From Helicoverpa zea (taxonomy: Eukaryota; Arthropoda; Insecta; Lepidoptera; Noctuidae), in the NCBI RefSeq assembly GCF_022581195.2, contig NC_061465.1, positions 9,426,501 to 9,490,500 of the forward strand: DNA of 64,000 nt, read 5' to 3'. The notes beneath the pieces were generated by a model. It did not search any database, had not been told where the DNA came from, and saw only the letters and a list, made by a program, of their open reading frames with translations. Made by a program: the position numbers and the translations under genes. Positions 47,405 through 60,100 of this stretch are shown one piece after another (positions within the stretch are counted from its first letter, which is position 1; every line of letters begins with the position of its first letter).

Positions 47405-47760
47405 GTACGTCCGCAGCAATCATATAGGCTAGCCGTAGCTACAGCGTAGCGCGTAGCTACGGCCCGTAGCCGGCGGGTGCTATAGTAACGGGACTACGGG
47501 AGGTTCAGTTAGCACCGCGGTCGCCTCCCGCGTAGACGTACGTCACGTGCTACGAACCCTCAACTCGACTCGGGGCACAATTTTTCCCGCAAGTGTTTTC
47601 CCCCTTTTTCTGAAAATTCAAAGGTGGTTTTTAATTAATGGTGTCGTGTTTTGGCTCCTATGTGATTCTTGTGGTGGTGTTAGCCGTGAATTTTTGAGTG
47701 TCAACGGTTTTTTCGAAGGAATTTTCGTGTGTTTACGCCTAGTGTAATTATGCTAGTGTA
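47405..47760. promoter_or_regulatory. CpG-rich island, candidate promoter or 5' non-coding exon
   Basis: This is the densest CpG patch outside transposons, with many cgta, gcgc and ccgg words between 47420 and 47580, a 9-bp stem hairpin (ccgtagcta, 47433-47441, with tagctacgg, 47454-47462) and 'acgtacgtcacgtgctacga'. Downstream 'gatgtgagtatgt' (47768-47780) could be a splice donor. A 66-codon frame here has no domain. Such a patch could be the promoter of the plus-strand gene whose first coding exon lies 16 kb downstream. That link is inference. Confidence 0.4.
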
Positions 47761-49262
47761 ACTGTGAGATGTGAGTATGTACTGTTTGTGGGGTCTGCTT
47801 CGAAATACGTTTCGGGTTTTATGGAAATAAAGCGTAGGATGAAACGTAGTAGAAATGTTTTTATGTAGTGTGCGACCATATCATTAGTCAGTTCATTAGT
47901 AGTATTACAATATGTTAAAAAGCATTGCAATTAATTAAATTAATGATCTGTGCCTGACGTGAGTCTGCAGTTGAAATAATAAATCATGGTGTTTTGTATT
48001 CAAATACAAATCGAGCTCACGATGTGTCTTATGTTTTGCCTTTAATAGTATCTTGATTGAGTCAAAACAATAACATTATCTACATTTTCGAGGGTTACGA
48101 CATAAAATATAAATATTTTGCAGTAGATTTCACAAGGCCGTGAAATTCTTGAAATTATGAATTAAAATAAATCTGCATCAAAATCACTCAGAGTCATTAC
48201 GTAAATCAATCATGATGGTACAAAATACAAACAAAATATTTTAGAGACAATGGCATACATATTTTGGTATATAATTATGAAGGTAAGTAGTAATTACTTT
48301 TTTAAAGAGTTTTGTGCACTCAGATTTTAAGTACTTACTCATAAAAACAAAACATTTCTTTAAAATAGTGTCTATTCTGGTGAAATATAAGTTCAAAATA
48401 TTCAAATGAATCTCAATACAGTTACGTGGTTGGTTGTATATATTATAGATGTCGATATAAAATTGAGTTAGGTCTTGTAAACGATATTTGAGATAGTCTG
48501 ATAACCGCAGACAATGTGTGTGATATAGTGGACAATAATACCTTTATTGAGGTGTTACAGTGTTAGGAATGAAGTGGATATTACTTTGGAATCTTATAGA
48601 AGCTTTATATTGCTAGTAGAGGAAATTTTCTACCAATGATCCTCTAATATTTAGTTTATGCAAAACAAATAGCTTAGTCTTCCTCTTTAGGTACTCAACT
48701 GTACCTACTAATTTCTGAATCAAACTTGTAACTAAAAATCAAGCTACAATATCTATGAAGTAAAAATATCTGAAAGACAGTCAATATTTAAATGGCTATC
48801 TTTATTATTAAGTTCGCAGTACTTTGAAAATTGAAAACTTATCGCGCAACAAACAATAATTTGAAATTAATTTACAGTTTTTGAAACTACAACGGATTTT
48901 CTGCATTCAAGTATAAAACAAAGCCCTCAACACATTTAACTCTATCACCATCAAACACATAAGGCTTAAAACACACTATTTTCCAATCAAAGTCTTACAT
49001 TATACCTACCATAATATCGACTAGAACCACGATCTTAACATATAAGGCTGGCACACAACTGCCTGTGACGTCCCGACCACACAATACATGTACCTGTGTG
49101 CACATAGGCTTATCGTGGCGTGTCACTTGCATGTGAGACCGATTCAATTGATTACGCCTTTGTTTTGAATTAATTTTGTACAATCGATTATGTTAGGGGA
49201 CTAGTGTTTTGATGGTATTAGTAAATGTTTTCTATGACACCTATGTACATATCTGTTTATTT
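47761..49262. other. Gene-free stretch
   Basis: AT-rich; no supported feature. Confidence 0.45.
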
Positions 49263-49470
49263 ACTACTGGCTATTTCCTACAGTTTCTCTCGCGTCCCGT
49301 AGGAACTACTGCGCGTACCCGGATAAAATACAAACTATGTTACGCGGGGATAATGTTAGGTAGCTTTCCAACAGTGAAAGAATTTTTCAAATCGGTTCAA
49401 CAGTTTCAGAGGCTTTGAGGTACAAACAAACAAACATAAATGTTTTCTGTTTATTATATTAGTGTAGATT
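49263..49470. repeat. RTE-like LINE end fragment
   Basis: 'tgttacgcggggataatgtt', 'tccaacagtgaaagaat', 'caaatcggttcaacagtttc' and 'tacaaacaaacaaacataa' are the standard words of this family, in the same orientation as 8001-8218. Confidence 0.7.
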
Positions 49471-49832
49471 ATGTGAGTGGACACATGTTATGATGTGTTA
49501 GCAATGTTTTCTATGGTACTTAGATATTTACTTGGATTTTGTTTCAGTTTATTAACCGCTCGTATGCCAGTAATTTTCAGACAATAGAAAAACAGTTGTT
49601 TCTTGCACATATCTGCGTTCTGACATTAAATGGTTTAACAATAATATAATAAAAATAAAGTAATAAATATATAGAAATAAAAATAGACCGACATTCCAAT
49701 CAAAGATATTTATTTTTCTGAAGAATTATGAATAGGAAATAAAGAAAATTATGATTTTGCATAGTTTGCATAGTTTTTCACTTCAGAATACAATATACTT
49801 TTGGTAAATTGCACCATTCAGCTAGAATTTCA

Positions 49833-49962
49833 TTAAGTTGCATCATTCAAATATAACGATAATCAAACCATTTTCATTCAAGTCGCCGATTTGACTACTA
49901 GACGGCAGTTTTACGGCTGGTTATGATTTGGTTATCGTTATAGTTAAATGGTGCACTCACCC
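49833..49962. mobile_element. MITE of about 130 bp
   Basis: 'agttgcatcattcaaatata' and 'acgataatcaaacca' at the left are mirrored by 'tggttatgatttggttatcg' and 'ttatagttaaatggtgcact' at the right, as imperfect inverted repeats of about 35 bp. The interior contains 'caagtcgccgatttgacta'. Non-coding. The exact ends are uncertain by some ten bases. Confidence 0.7.
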
Positions 49963-50258
49963 TTTGTGTTTTTGACACCTTTCCTGATCTGAAACACTGT
50001 TATTTCACGTTTATAAAATAGACATTTATTCTGATACTATAAACAGTCGACATACAATAATTTACACTATTGTACCAAATTATCATGAGTCTACTAAATG
50101 TAGACAACTGTATAATAATGTTTATAATATAAACAAACTCACTGTTGTGTTAAACAAGATAATTAGTCGTGATTCGAACCAGTGATTTGGTAATAAGTGA
50201 GTAACTGTTAGGGTGTTGTACTTACGCAATAATTGTGTGTAGATCATCTTGTATACAG

Positions 50259-50566
50259 TTACAGTTACAGTTACAGCCTTTTTATAGTCCCACTGCTGGG
50301 CACAGGCCTCCTCTCACACGGAGAAGGATTGAGCATTAATCACCACGCTTGCTCGATGCGGGTTGGTGATTTCAGACTAATAGTCCAGGTTTCCTCAAGA
50401 TGTTTTCCTTCACCGTTTTATCAGCCATTGGTGTCTAAGATATATTTAGAAAGTACATACAAACTTAGAAAAGTTGTATTGGTACTTGCCTGACCTGGAT
50501 TCGAACCCGCGCTCTCATACTCGGAGGTTGGTTCTTTGCCCACTAGGCCACCACGACATTCGACAC
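50259..50566 (-). mobile_element. tRNA-derived SINE with (TTACAG)n tail, 17-bp target duplication
   Basis: Flanked by a 17-bp repeat, gatcatcttgtat(a/g)cag (50242-50258, 50567-50583), with one mismatch. Read on the minus strand, the tRNA-like head ('tggtggcctagtgggcaaag', B-box region 'gggttcgaatcc') is at the right and the ttacag repeats at the left. The first 110 nt or so match the SINE at 56168-56542, while the tail half is unrelated to it. Confidence 0.92.
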
Positions 50567-50621
50567 GATCATCTTGTATGCAGATAATTAATATCATGTC
50601 TGTGGTTTCAGACGTGTATCA

Positions 50622-50760
50622 TGTCCTACTAATTAATATTGTGAATGCGAAAGTTTGTATGTATGGATGGATTTCAATGAAAATCGCAGTAATATCGCTT
50701 TTATATCAGAATAACATAAAAGATATTTTGCCATTTGCATATAACGTGTTATAATGATTT
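50622..50760. repeat. RTE-like LINE end fragment, reverse orientation
   Basis: 'ctactaattaatattgtgaa' followed by 'tgcgaaagtttgtatgtatg' and 'gatggatttcaatgaaaatc' are family words in the opposite orientation to 49263-49470. Confidence 0.6.
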
Positions 50761-50791
50761 GTCATCATTATAACACGTTATGTAATAATTG

Positions 50792-50945
50792 CTCTGGTTT
50801 GTACAAACTCAAACTCAAACTCAAAATTTTTTATTTCAAATAGGCCTATGAAAGCTCTTTCGAAACGTCAAAGTTAGGTGCACGGTTCCAAAGAGTTGGT
50901 CTCATGGAGAAGAACCGGCAAGAAACTCCATGGACACTCTTTTTA
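50792..50945 (-). repeat. Non-LTR 3' end with (TTGAGT)n tail, minus strand
   Basis: Begins on plus with repeated ctcaaa units, then 'tttatttcaaataggcctat', 'tcgaaacgtcaaagttaggt' and 'agaagaaccggcaagaaact'. I recognise it as the reversed 3' end of a common moth LINE; the clade is not named with confidence. Confidence 0.6.
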
Positions 50946-52618
50946 AAAGAAAATAAAAATAATTACAAACATACAGTTTTCTATCTAGTCCTGAGAATGT
51001 TATACAATCCAAATTAAGCTAAAAATGTATTAATAAATTATACAAAATAATTTTAGTGCAATCGTTACTGGAAAAATAATTTATACAATTCAAAGTAAAA
51101 ATATATTGGGTAACCAAGTTATTATATAATGCAACATGGATAAATATACATGTTTTAACCTTCTTTATTTTATCCATGTACCCTACAACCCTATATTAAA
51201 GACACGAGCATGATCTGTGCTCGAGTATCCATCTAATACTATCGACGATATACGACTACGAGGATTTTCATTATTTGGTAAATACTCGTTCAAAGCTATT
51301 ACTGAAACTGCTAACAAAATTCTAGTGAAATCTAGAATATCCTAACCCTACTAGTTTACTAACTACTAAAGCCTACAGGCCTCTTCGTTTCGGTCTATAT
51401 GCCGGCAGCAATATGGCACGCTACAAGCCGACTGAGGAACGGACCGCTTGTTAGCTAACGCATCAATAGTTAAGGTTACAGCCTAGCGTATAGAATAACC
51501 TTGTAACAATGCATATTGTATAAGCTCTAGGAGCCTTGTTTTCATTGGAACTATTTCTCTAGGGTGCTTATTAATAAACACGAATTACACCATGAATAAT
51601 AAAGAAATAACCATACATTTTCCCGCGTTTAAACTTGGAATAGCTTTGTCGCATATTTTTTATTAAATAATAAGCTTAGAAAAAAAACTCTATAGTACTT
51701 ATTTATCTATAATAATTCAATACCAAATTCTATTTATCTAATCTGATAAAAACTAAATTATATTTTCAGCACTAACAATGTGATTATCGAAATATAAAGA
51801 ATATATTCAACCTTTTAAATTTTTAGGAGTCACCGCACTCTAACCTCCTTTTAACATTCATTGTTTCATTTTCGCTGAACTGAAACCTATTTTTAGTAAA
51901 AATCTTTATTTATAACCATCCATATTTAGGCAGGTTGTTATAAAATATTCTTGAATGAGTAATTTCAGCGGTTTATACAAGACGCGTCTAGACTGGGTCT
52001 TTGCGGTCGTTACGTTGAAAGTAATTAATCTTTACTTAGACAATGTTTGAATGGGTCTCATTGTGTCACGTCATTTGTTTTCAATTGTTTTGTTTTTTTT
52101 GTCTTTGAAAGCTAGGTTAAGTTGACCTCTAATATAATTGATAATACCTCTAGTTTTTGCTTTTATGTGTGCATCTTTGTATTATTCAGTGTTATTTGAA
52201 AAATCGATTTAAGAAGGTAGGTAATTTATGATGGATTTTTGAACTACATACGCCTTAAGATTAATTGATCATCATTTTAGAAATTCGCCTGGAAAATAGA
52301 ACTAAGTAATAGTTAACTAAATCTTCTCCAATTAAGTCTATTTTTTCAAGCCAAGTAAATTGAAAAATAACAAACGAATAATTCCTTTCATTGCCGTTTT
52401 TTACAGAAAAATACGAAACAAAAGAATTGAAAAGTCTTTTAACTATATATTTCTAAAGAGCGTGTTTTTTTCTTTTGTTTTAAATGTCTTATCAAAAACT
52501 CTCTTTGAACGAATAGCGAAAAGGATAATAATAACAATGGAATGTTTCTATTAAATAATTTCTCTGCCCTCCCAGGAGCTAATAAAACACAGATCCTTTT
52601 AATGTTTTTATTTAATAC
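50946..52618. other. Gene-free stretch
   Basis: No supported feature. GC-richer text at 51361-51470 is unexplained. Confidence 0.4.
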
Positions 52619-52790
52619 TAGCTGACCCGGCGAACTTCGTACCGCCTTTTCCTTATTTGCTCACCGTTTAGACCTACCCTGGACTACCACAAACATTTTA
52701 AAACCAAAATCAGCTCAATCGGCCCAGCCGTTCTCGAGTTTTAATCAGACTAACGAACAACAATTCATTTTTATTTATATAGATTAAGAT
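52619..52790. repeat. RTE-like LINE end fragment
   Basis: Starts with 'actagctgacccggcgaact' and ends near 'tttttatttatatagattaa'. It is the clearest copy of this family's conserved start in the window. Confidence 0.75.
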
Positions 52791-52984
52791 CATTCTTTAA
52801 TACAAGTAAAATATTTTCAGAAGTAATTGGTAAGAAGACAAACTGCTACTTTATCGATCGGAGGTTTGGGAAAACAATATTGATGATGTTTTAGACTGAA
52901 AACTACATAGACCTTTATGTCATAGTTATATAACAACCATTCAATTAAAATATGTATTTAGTTTCAATGGAGCTTTAGCCTCAC

Positions 52985-53145
52985 GGGTAAAACAGAGTCG
53001 TTTTTGTGTATGTACTTATAACTCGAGAACAAATGGATTGATTTTCATGCTTTTCCTTCTTCAAATAGTGAAATGATAATTAAAACAAAGGAACGTGTAA
53101 TATTTCAAGACCGACGCGGACGAAGTCATGGGTAAAAGCTGGTAT
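52985..53145. repeat. RTE-like LINE end fragment, reverse orientation
   Basis: Ends with 'gacgcggacgaagtcatggg' and 'taaaagctggta', the mirrored form of the family start. It contains 'aactcgagaacaaatggatt'. Confidence 0.6.
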
Positions 53146-53529
53146 TAACTTAAAACAAAAATAAATGAAGACATAACGTCACTTCTGAAAAATTAAAGCA
53201 CAATATCAAATCAATACTGATCCACTAATTTAATTAAACGCACATTTACTTAATCAAATGTCACACAAAATGAATATTGATTCCGCCATTAGTTCTTATC
53301 TCTTTGGAATAAGGTTGATTTTCGTCTGCAGGCTACAGAATAGGCGACTGCTATTGTCATTCGTCTTTTGTTTTCTATCAATTTGGAAATGAGGGATTAT
53401 TGTACTGTTTGGCAGTATTTCGTGAAGATTAAAGGAATTTAGTTTCACTATAATGTATTAAGAAATGGGTGGTTTTTGTTATCTTATCGCCATTAACTTA
53501 AAATGATATGGGGTTATACAACACTAGTT

Positions 53530-53700
53530 GTCCTCCCGTGGGTTTACCTGCGTCTTGGGAAAACCTCTTTAAGTAACCAGTAAGAATATTGCCTGTGTTA
53601 CTCGGGGATAGCCTTGGAACAGTGAAAGAATTATTCAAACCTTAGTAGTTTCGGAGTCTTTGGTGTACAAACAAACAAAAAGGTATTTTTAATAGAAAAT
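53530..53700. repeat. RTE-like LINE end fragment
   Basis: 'tgtgttactcggggatagcc', 'tggaacagtgaaagaattat' and 'ggtgtacaaacaaacaaaaa' match 49263-49470. Confidence 0.65.
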
Positions 53701-54951
53701 CACACCGAAGACCACTCTAATATTTTCTTTGTATTAGGTACTGCATATATTATTCATCAGTATATCAACAGTTGAAGACCCTCCAAGATCCGCGGATAAA
53801 TTACATCTCCAAAGAACAGAAATACTTCGTAGAAAACGTTTTCAATTCTACATTTCTACTTGGTTTTCATTCCATAACAATGTTTCTCTTTCATTTCATT
53901 TAGTTGGGCATACTAATGAAATACGTTCCTACTATGTTGCAATTTAATGTTAATTGTTATTAGTTTTCTTTAGTTTACTTTGTAAAAAATACGTAGTTTG
54001 AACATAATCATGTTTAAGTTGAGAGTAGAATTAAACTGAGGCCATATAAATTATGTACTCGATACATTACTTGTATAAAGCGACATAATTTACTGTCATT
54101 TTATTAAAATATTTGATACGTTTAAAAACATTATTAATACAATAATTTGCTTATGATAGTATCCGCTTTTCCTTTTATAGTTTTGGCCAAGGTCAAGTCC
54201 TAAATTAAACTTTATCTTATCGCATGATTTCCGTTTTAGTATCAGATTTTTCATAGTTAAACAATAAATAAATAGTCTTAACTGAGTAGAAAGGGTATTT
54301 AGAGTATTATTATCTCATTACTATTCTAGAAAAGCCGCCCCCCCCCCTCTACTATTTTGTTAGGTTTTTCTCTCCTACGATTATACATATTGGTAACACA
54401 CCCTACACAAGACACGTACCCCGACTTCCCCCAACACGGTATTACAACTATCCACATTAACTAGGTTGTATTATTCGCTAAGAACAGGTAGGAAGTCCAA
54501 CAAACTTCTTCTTACATTAATTGCCTGAAGTTTGTTCGCTGCAGTTCTTTAGTATCCTATTTATCGTTATTTGCTGACGATTTTATTGTTTTTTCTTGTG
54601 TTTTGTGCTTAGTTTTTTTTATAGTGATGAGCTTCTTGAGACGTATTAATTAAATACTTTGTGTTGTTATTTGACTAATGTTTAAGTACTTATAGAAAAA
54701 ATGTGTTTAATATTCAAGTTATAATGGCTAACATTAATTTCGCTTATTATTGTACTAAAAATATATTGTATTTTATGGTAAATTTTGTACTTATTAAGAA
54801 AGGGTAAAGAAATCAAATACCTACATATTCTTGTAAAAAGAACTACGAGCCGTTTTGATTGTGCATACAACCGCGATTTGTCTAATATGGTTCCAATTTA
54901 TTAACTTATGCCTATAATTATAGAAGCAGGGTTAACAACCTATTTCTGTCA
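53701..54951. other. Gene-free stretch
   Basis: AT-rich; includes a C-run near 54337. No supported feature. Confidence 0.45.
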
Positions 54952-54959
54952 ACATAATA

Positions 54960-55912
54960 CAGTGGTTCTTAACCGGTGGTCCGCGGACCACTGGTGGTCC
55001 CTGGAGGCATTCCAAGTGGTCCGCGAAGCTTTGCTTCGCGACGTTGCTATCCATCTTATTTGTCCAACAGAAAAAAATTAAGGTTTGAAATGTAGCCCTT
55101 TTACGTTATTTTGGTTCTTAAAAAATAATTAAAATTTCCCGCTCGCTTCGCTCGCGTATTCAGAAATTATATGCCCTCGTTTTTACATTGGTCAACAAAC
55201 AAAAAGTTAAGTACGTTTGGGCTACATTGGACGTAATTTTGGTTCTGAGTCTTAAAAAATAATTAAAATTTCCCGCTCGCTTCGCTCGCGTATTCAGCAC
55301 CTATATGCCCTCGTTTTTGCGTTTGTCAACAAACAAAAAGTTAAGTACGTTTGGGATACATTTTACGTACGTACGTGTCCGAAAAAAATTTCGCGCTCGC
55401 TTCGCTCGCGCATTTGTGATTACATATGCCTGTGTATGTCTTTCTTTATATTTACTTACCTACAAAAGAATAGAGTACTCGCGTTTTGTAAACGCTGAAC
55501 ATTGCGTTTGTAAGTGAAAGATTTAGTCGGAGCTAAAACTGTTTTTTTTTTACTTAGTGGACCCCCCCTTGTCAAAGCTATAAATTCGTCCGTGGGTTTT
55601 CAACACTTGTGATTGTTAAAAACAAGCATAGAAATCTGTTGCATGCCACTGCCGACATGCGTTTAGCTTAGAGTAGTACTGAACCAAGAATTCAGAAGTT
55701 AGTAAAGAGAATGTAGTCACAAAAATCTCATTAAATTAAAATCTGTAGCTTTTAGTTTTTTGCTAAATAATAAAGAAGTGAGTGCTAATTATAAAGTGTG
55801 CTTGTATTTTTTATCAAAGAACCCTCGATTTAGGCAAACCAATGGGGTGGTCCGCGGCGAGACAAACTTTTGGTAAAGTGGTCCCTCATGACAAAAAGGT
55901 TAAGAACCACTG
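54960..55912. mobile_element. Non-autonomous hAT element, 953 bp
   Basis: Terminal inverted repeats, cagtggttcttaacc and ggttaagaaccactg, are perfect over 15 bp and flanked by the 8-bp duplication acataata (54952-54959, 55913-55920). Subterminal 'ggtggtccgcgg' occurs near both ends in the same orientation. Inside, 'cgctcgcttcgctcgcg' recurs at about 55140, 55275 and 55394, defining three diverged tandem units of roughly 120-135 bp. No transposase frame; it moves with a hAT transposase supplied elsewhere. The end sequence is of a type shared by hAT elements across animals. Confidence 0.95.
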
Positions 55913-56167
55913 ACATAATAGGTAAACCACTATAACACTTCAACATTATTATTATTCAAAATAGGGTTCAAAATCAAATAAACATGATCACACCTATATT
56001 TAATATTAAGAGGCTCTCTTAACTAAAGAGGAACTTTCAGAGCGGTTTGTTGCACTCTCATTAAGGGGAGGCTCTTCCTCAAGGCTTACTCCTCACTTTG
56101 TTCAGCTGAGAGTTATCTGTATTAACTGCAGGCTTTTATCGTCTGCTAAGTTTTAAATTTAAATAGT

Positions 56168-56542
56168 TTAGTGGGCAAAGAACCAACCTCTCGAGTATGA
56201 GGGTGCGGGTTCGATTCCAGGTCAGGCAAGTACCAATGCAACTTTTCTAAGTTTGTATGTACTTTCTAAGTATATCTTAGACACTAATGACTGTGTTTCG
56301 GATGGCACGTTAAACTGTAGGTCCCGGCTGTCATTGAACATCCTTGGCAGTCGTTACGGGTAGTCAGAAGCCAGTAAGTCTGACACCAATCTAACCAAGG
56401 GGTATCGGGTTGCCCGGGTAACTGGGTTGAGGAGGTCAGATAGGCAGTCGCTTCTTGTAAAGCACTGGTACTCAGCTGAATCCGGTTAGACTGGAAGCCG
56501 ACCCCAACATAGTTTGGGAAAAGGCTCGGAGGAGGATGATGA
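56168..56542 (+). mobile_element. tRNA-derived SINE with (GAT)n tail
   Basis: The head begins at 'gtgggcaaagaaccaacctc' and so lacks the first dozen bases. Its B box is ggttcgattcc. The body runs through 'gttaaactgtaggtcccggc', 'caagtaagtctgacac'-type words and 'ccgaccccaacatagtttgg' to a gaggaggatgatga end. It is the longest member of the family that also left fragments at 1130, 2537 and 17424. Minus-strand frame 56284-56631 is a shadow. No clean target duplication. Confidence 0.88.
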
Positions 56543-57098
56543 GTTTTCAAATAGGTTTGTACTCTGTTTTGGTCGTATTCAGCCCAGAAGTAGGTACTCC
56601 CAAAATATTTTGTTATTTTTTCAATGTACATGATCAGTTACTGGCCTATTAATTAGTGTATATTTTAAAATGAAACCTTAATGGTAACCATTTTATCGAT
56701 GCCCCGGAGAATATTTTAGACACTTGAATTTAAAGCCTAAACTGTCTCAAGTTGTAACTGTCTCAAGAGTCCTATCTATCGTCTCTCATGATTTGTCTCC
56801 CTTTTTACCTAAACGGCTAATCAACAAACTAACTCGCCTTAACAAAATTAGTTCTAAAATAGATAGGTAAACCATGTTTAAAATGCTTCTCCTAACATGT
56901 TTGCTCTCATAAGCAAGCACACAAGAGCTGAGCAATCAATGAATAATACTAAACCGTTGCAGCGGATACGGCTACATAATATCCTGTGCCCGCTGAGACT
57001 GCTAAACAGTTTGTATGGCATGTGAGAAATACAGAAGATCCACTATTCATGCTTTGATATACCTGTATGACGTTCTTGATACTTGTCAATGTCGAGAC

Positions 57099-57160
57099 AA
57101 GCATATTTTGGTGGTCATCATATGGAAACACCATATGATAGGAATCATCAAAATATGCTT
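57099..57160. ncRNA. Pre-miRNA-like hairpin (candidate)
   Basis: Outer arms aagcatattttggtg (57099-57113) and catcaaaatatgctt (57146-57160) pair over 15 bp with one G-U. After a small asymmetric internal loop, atcatatgg (57117-57125) pairs with ccatatgat (57131-57139), closed by a 5-nt loop, aaaca. Its length of 62 nt and its shape resemble an insect pre-miRNA. It matches no miRNA I can recall. It could equally be a short MITE remnant. Strand is undetermined. Confidence 0.35.
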
Positions 57161-60100
57161 TAGTTTCTATTTTGTTGTTACCTAACAGGCTTTATAGAGA
57201 CTCGCAAGTTATTTAGAAGGAAAGTAATACCATTGCTAGTAGTGTAGTAGTACCATTGCCATGCAGTGTATTAAAGACCTTACGCCGTGTCCTTATAAAA
57301 CATTGGACCTGCATTCGTGCATTATTAGCATCAAAACTGGCCGAAAATTAGTGTATCTGCTTCTGACACTACAATCATCTTTGTAATTGAACAATTTGAA
57401 GAACTTTACAAACTGGACCTTCTTAAAACTTTCGCCACTTGCATAACAATTGTCCAGCATTTGATTAGCAATCGTCAAGCGTAGCACGTGGAAGATAAAT
57501 ATCATACATTAGTTTATTAATAGAAACTTTGACTAAAACAGAAGATCAATTAAGTTTTATATGGACTGATTGACCGTTACATAACAAGGTTGGGCTGAAG
57601 GCTTTAGATCGAGTGTTATTAATTTAAAAGTTATATTTTATACTCGATAATAATAGGTATGAAGCTTAATGATCGAGTACACACTGTCTTGTGTACATAT
57701 CTACTAATACATTGTTAGTTTTGCAAAATCCTAATTAAATTGATTTCAACATTATGTTTTCGAGGAGAAAAATCACCAAATTAGAAGTGAAAATAGAAAA
57801 ATATGTTGACAAGAAATAGTTTTTCTATTGTGACGGCTTTAAAAGCCTTAAAAATCCTGTAGGAACAAAAGTTCACAGAAAAACCAATAAAAAACTCAAG
57901 TGTACTTCGTAAAACGTCACTGATTTCTCATAAGTATTGAATCAAAAATTGACATAAATAAAACATGATTAGTTAACACTAACACCGTCAGACGTTTAGA
58001 TCGCTTATAGAATAGCAATGGAAAGCGCGTGCGATGTCCGCCCGATACGACCTCGTTTGTATGTTGAGCCTCTAGTGGAAGCTACTAGAAGCTTTGTTAA
58101 AAGCTAAGCTATGCTTGAAGTATCTTCAGTTGATAACGTGTGTGATACATCTAAAGAAGAGATTAATATTTAGCGCAAAAAAGAGACGCTAAAAAAATCC
58201 CTCCCTATGTTATATTATGACATAGTTAGATATCATATCATGTTTTGTGTGTCATACTATGATAGAGATAGTACAAATATTATTTGAGTGTAGCTCATTT
58301 ATCGAGGAAGGCTATGAGCTATACTTTTTATCCGGATTCCCGGAGAAGTTCCCACAGAAGCTAGTAAAAGATGTTCCTAACAAAGTTACTCATTTCAATC
58401 TACATTATCCTTCAAACAGGCTATATTTTTTTTAATATGCTTATATTAAAATTCTGTACAACACAACCAACACACAAGCTAATATTTTTATCACCAGCTC
58501 AGCTATTACTACACTAGCAACCTAACACCGTGGGTGTTGATGAATAGACCCCGCCGCGTCTGTTAGTTGCAGTAGGTAACTGATTTACATAATGCGTGGT
58601 CACAGCCTTGCTTTACTGACTTATATTTTCTTTGTTAATAAACTCTTTTGCAAAAAAAGCGGGCACCTATGCGAAATCCTAGTTTTAATAATTATAGTAT
58701 GTTTCTAACATCAAAAGGGTTAGCCAAGCATGCGTGAGAGTGTATTCTAAATTTGAATTTTGTACAATTGCTAAGAAATTGTAACCAATGCTTCAAAGCT
58801 TAAATGACCAAAAAGCTATTAACAAACAGCCAAACTAACATAGGTACAGATCAATAAACCAGCTACATATAAATATGTAAATTGGCTCGAGCTGCATATT
58901 CCATAGATGGAAGTTAGGCAGAATCTCAGGTGTTTACCTAGGATAATTGTGTTTGCTAACCTAACCGTGGCTCAATGTTTGAGAAGGATAACTACACGCT
59001 TCAATATTACAATATTATGTTCAAGAATATTGGTATAAGATTTTATGAAATGATAGAATAAGATTTAGGTGTTATTTTTATTATATTTTTAAATAAACGT
59101 TCGATTTTGTTGTTACATAAAAATATTAGAATTATTTTTAACAGACTTCAAAATAAGAAGCAGGTTCTCTCTCAAAATTATTATGTTCTAGTACAAAAGA
59201 GACACCTATTTATCGTGTTAAAATTACTCAATTTTCATACTAGTTAAAAATAGTTTAAAAAATCTTGCATAGACGGTGTCATTGTTTGTGAAAATCTATT
59301 TAGCGGGTCGTCTGCGATGTGGCTGTAAGTAGATTAAGTTTCTAGTTGCTTGTATTGACGTTAAGACGAGCTTACAGGCTTGTTTTTATTTTTATTAACT
59401 TGTAATAGGTTTCGCAAAAAGATCTGCATGGCTGGAAATTATGAATAATGTTTCATTAGACTAGGTATTTGATAGGAATATCATTGGCGTATATACATAT
59501 ATGTATTCTTTAAATAAGATTATTTATCTAATTTTTGCACTGTGATTTAAACATTTATTGTGCACAGAATTTAGATATTTAAATGGCCAATAAAACTATA
59601 GTATTTACATTCAAATTAATATTCTTTACCCTTCTGCTCATTTCAAAATGCAAAAGTCTCACATTTCACACCACAATTATTCATAATTACCTATACAAGA
59701 AGTAAGTACGCGAACTTTTTTCAAGTTAGTGTAATTGACACTAATTTCAACCTTCATACAAACCTCCACTTAAGTTGTCTACACCACAATACCTATTACT
59801 TCACAAAAATCACAAAAGAAAAACAAAAGACGACTAATTTAAAAAACCGCCTACCACTGACCTCTAGAACTCCTAAACAAATGACAGTAGCTCCGCCCAC
59901 ATTCATAGTGAATTCTAACCATGGAGAATGAAATAACTAGCAGAGGTGCCATAACGGAAAATCTTCTTAGAAAGTAGCGCACCAAAATGCAGGTGTGCGG
60001 GGGACGAGGAATGTCTGTCTTCGCCCTTTTATACCTTTTAGGGACCCGATCATTTCAGATGTCTCAAAGAACCCGAACGCCTCTTTAGTTCTCTGGCAAA

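Noticed and set aside
47547..47747. 66-codon frame within the CpG island
   Set aside because: Hydrophobic, T-rich second half with no domain. More likely non-coding 5' sequence than a protein.
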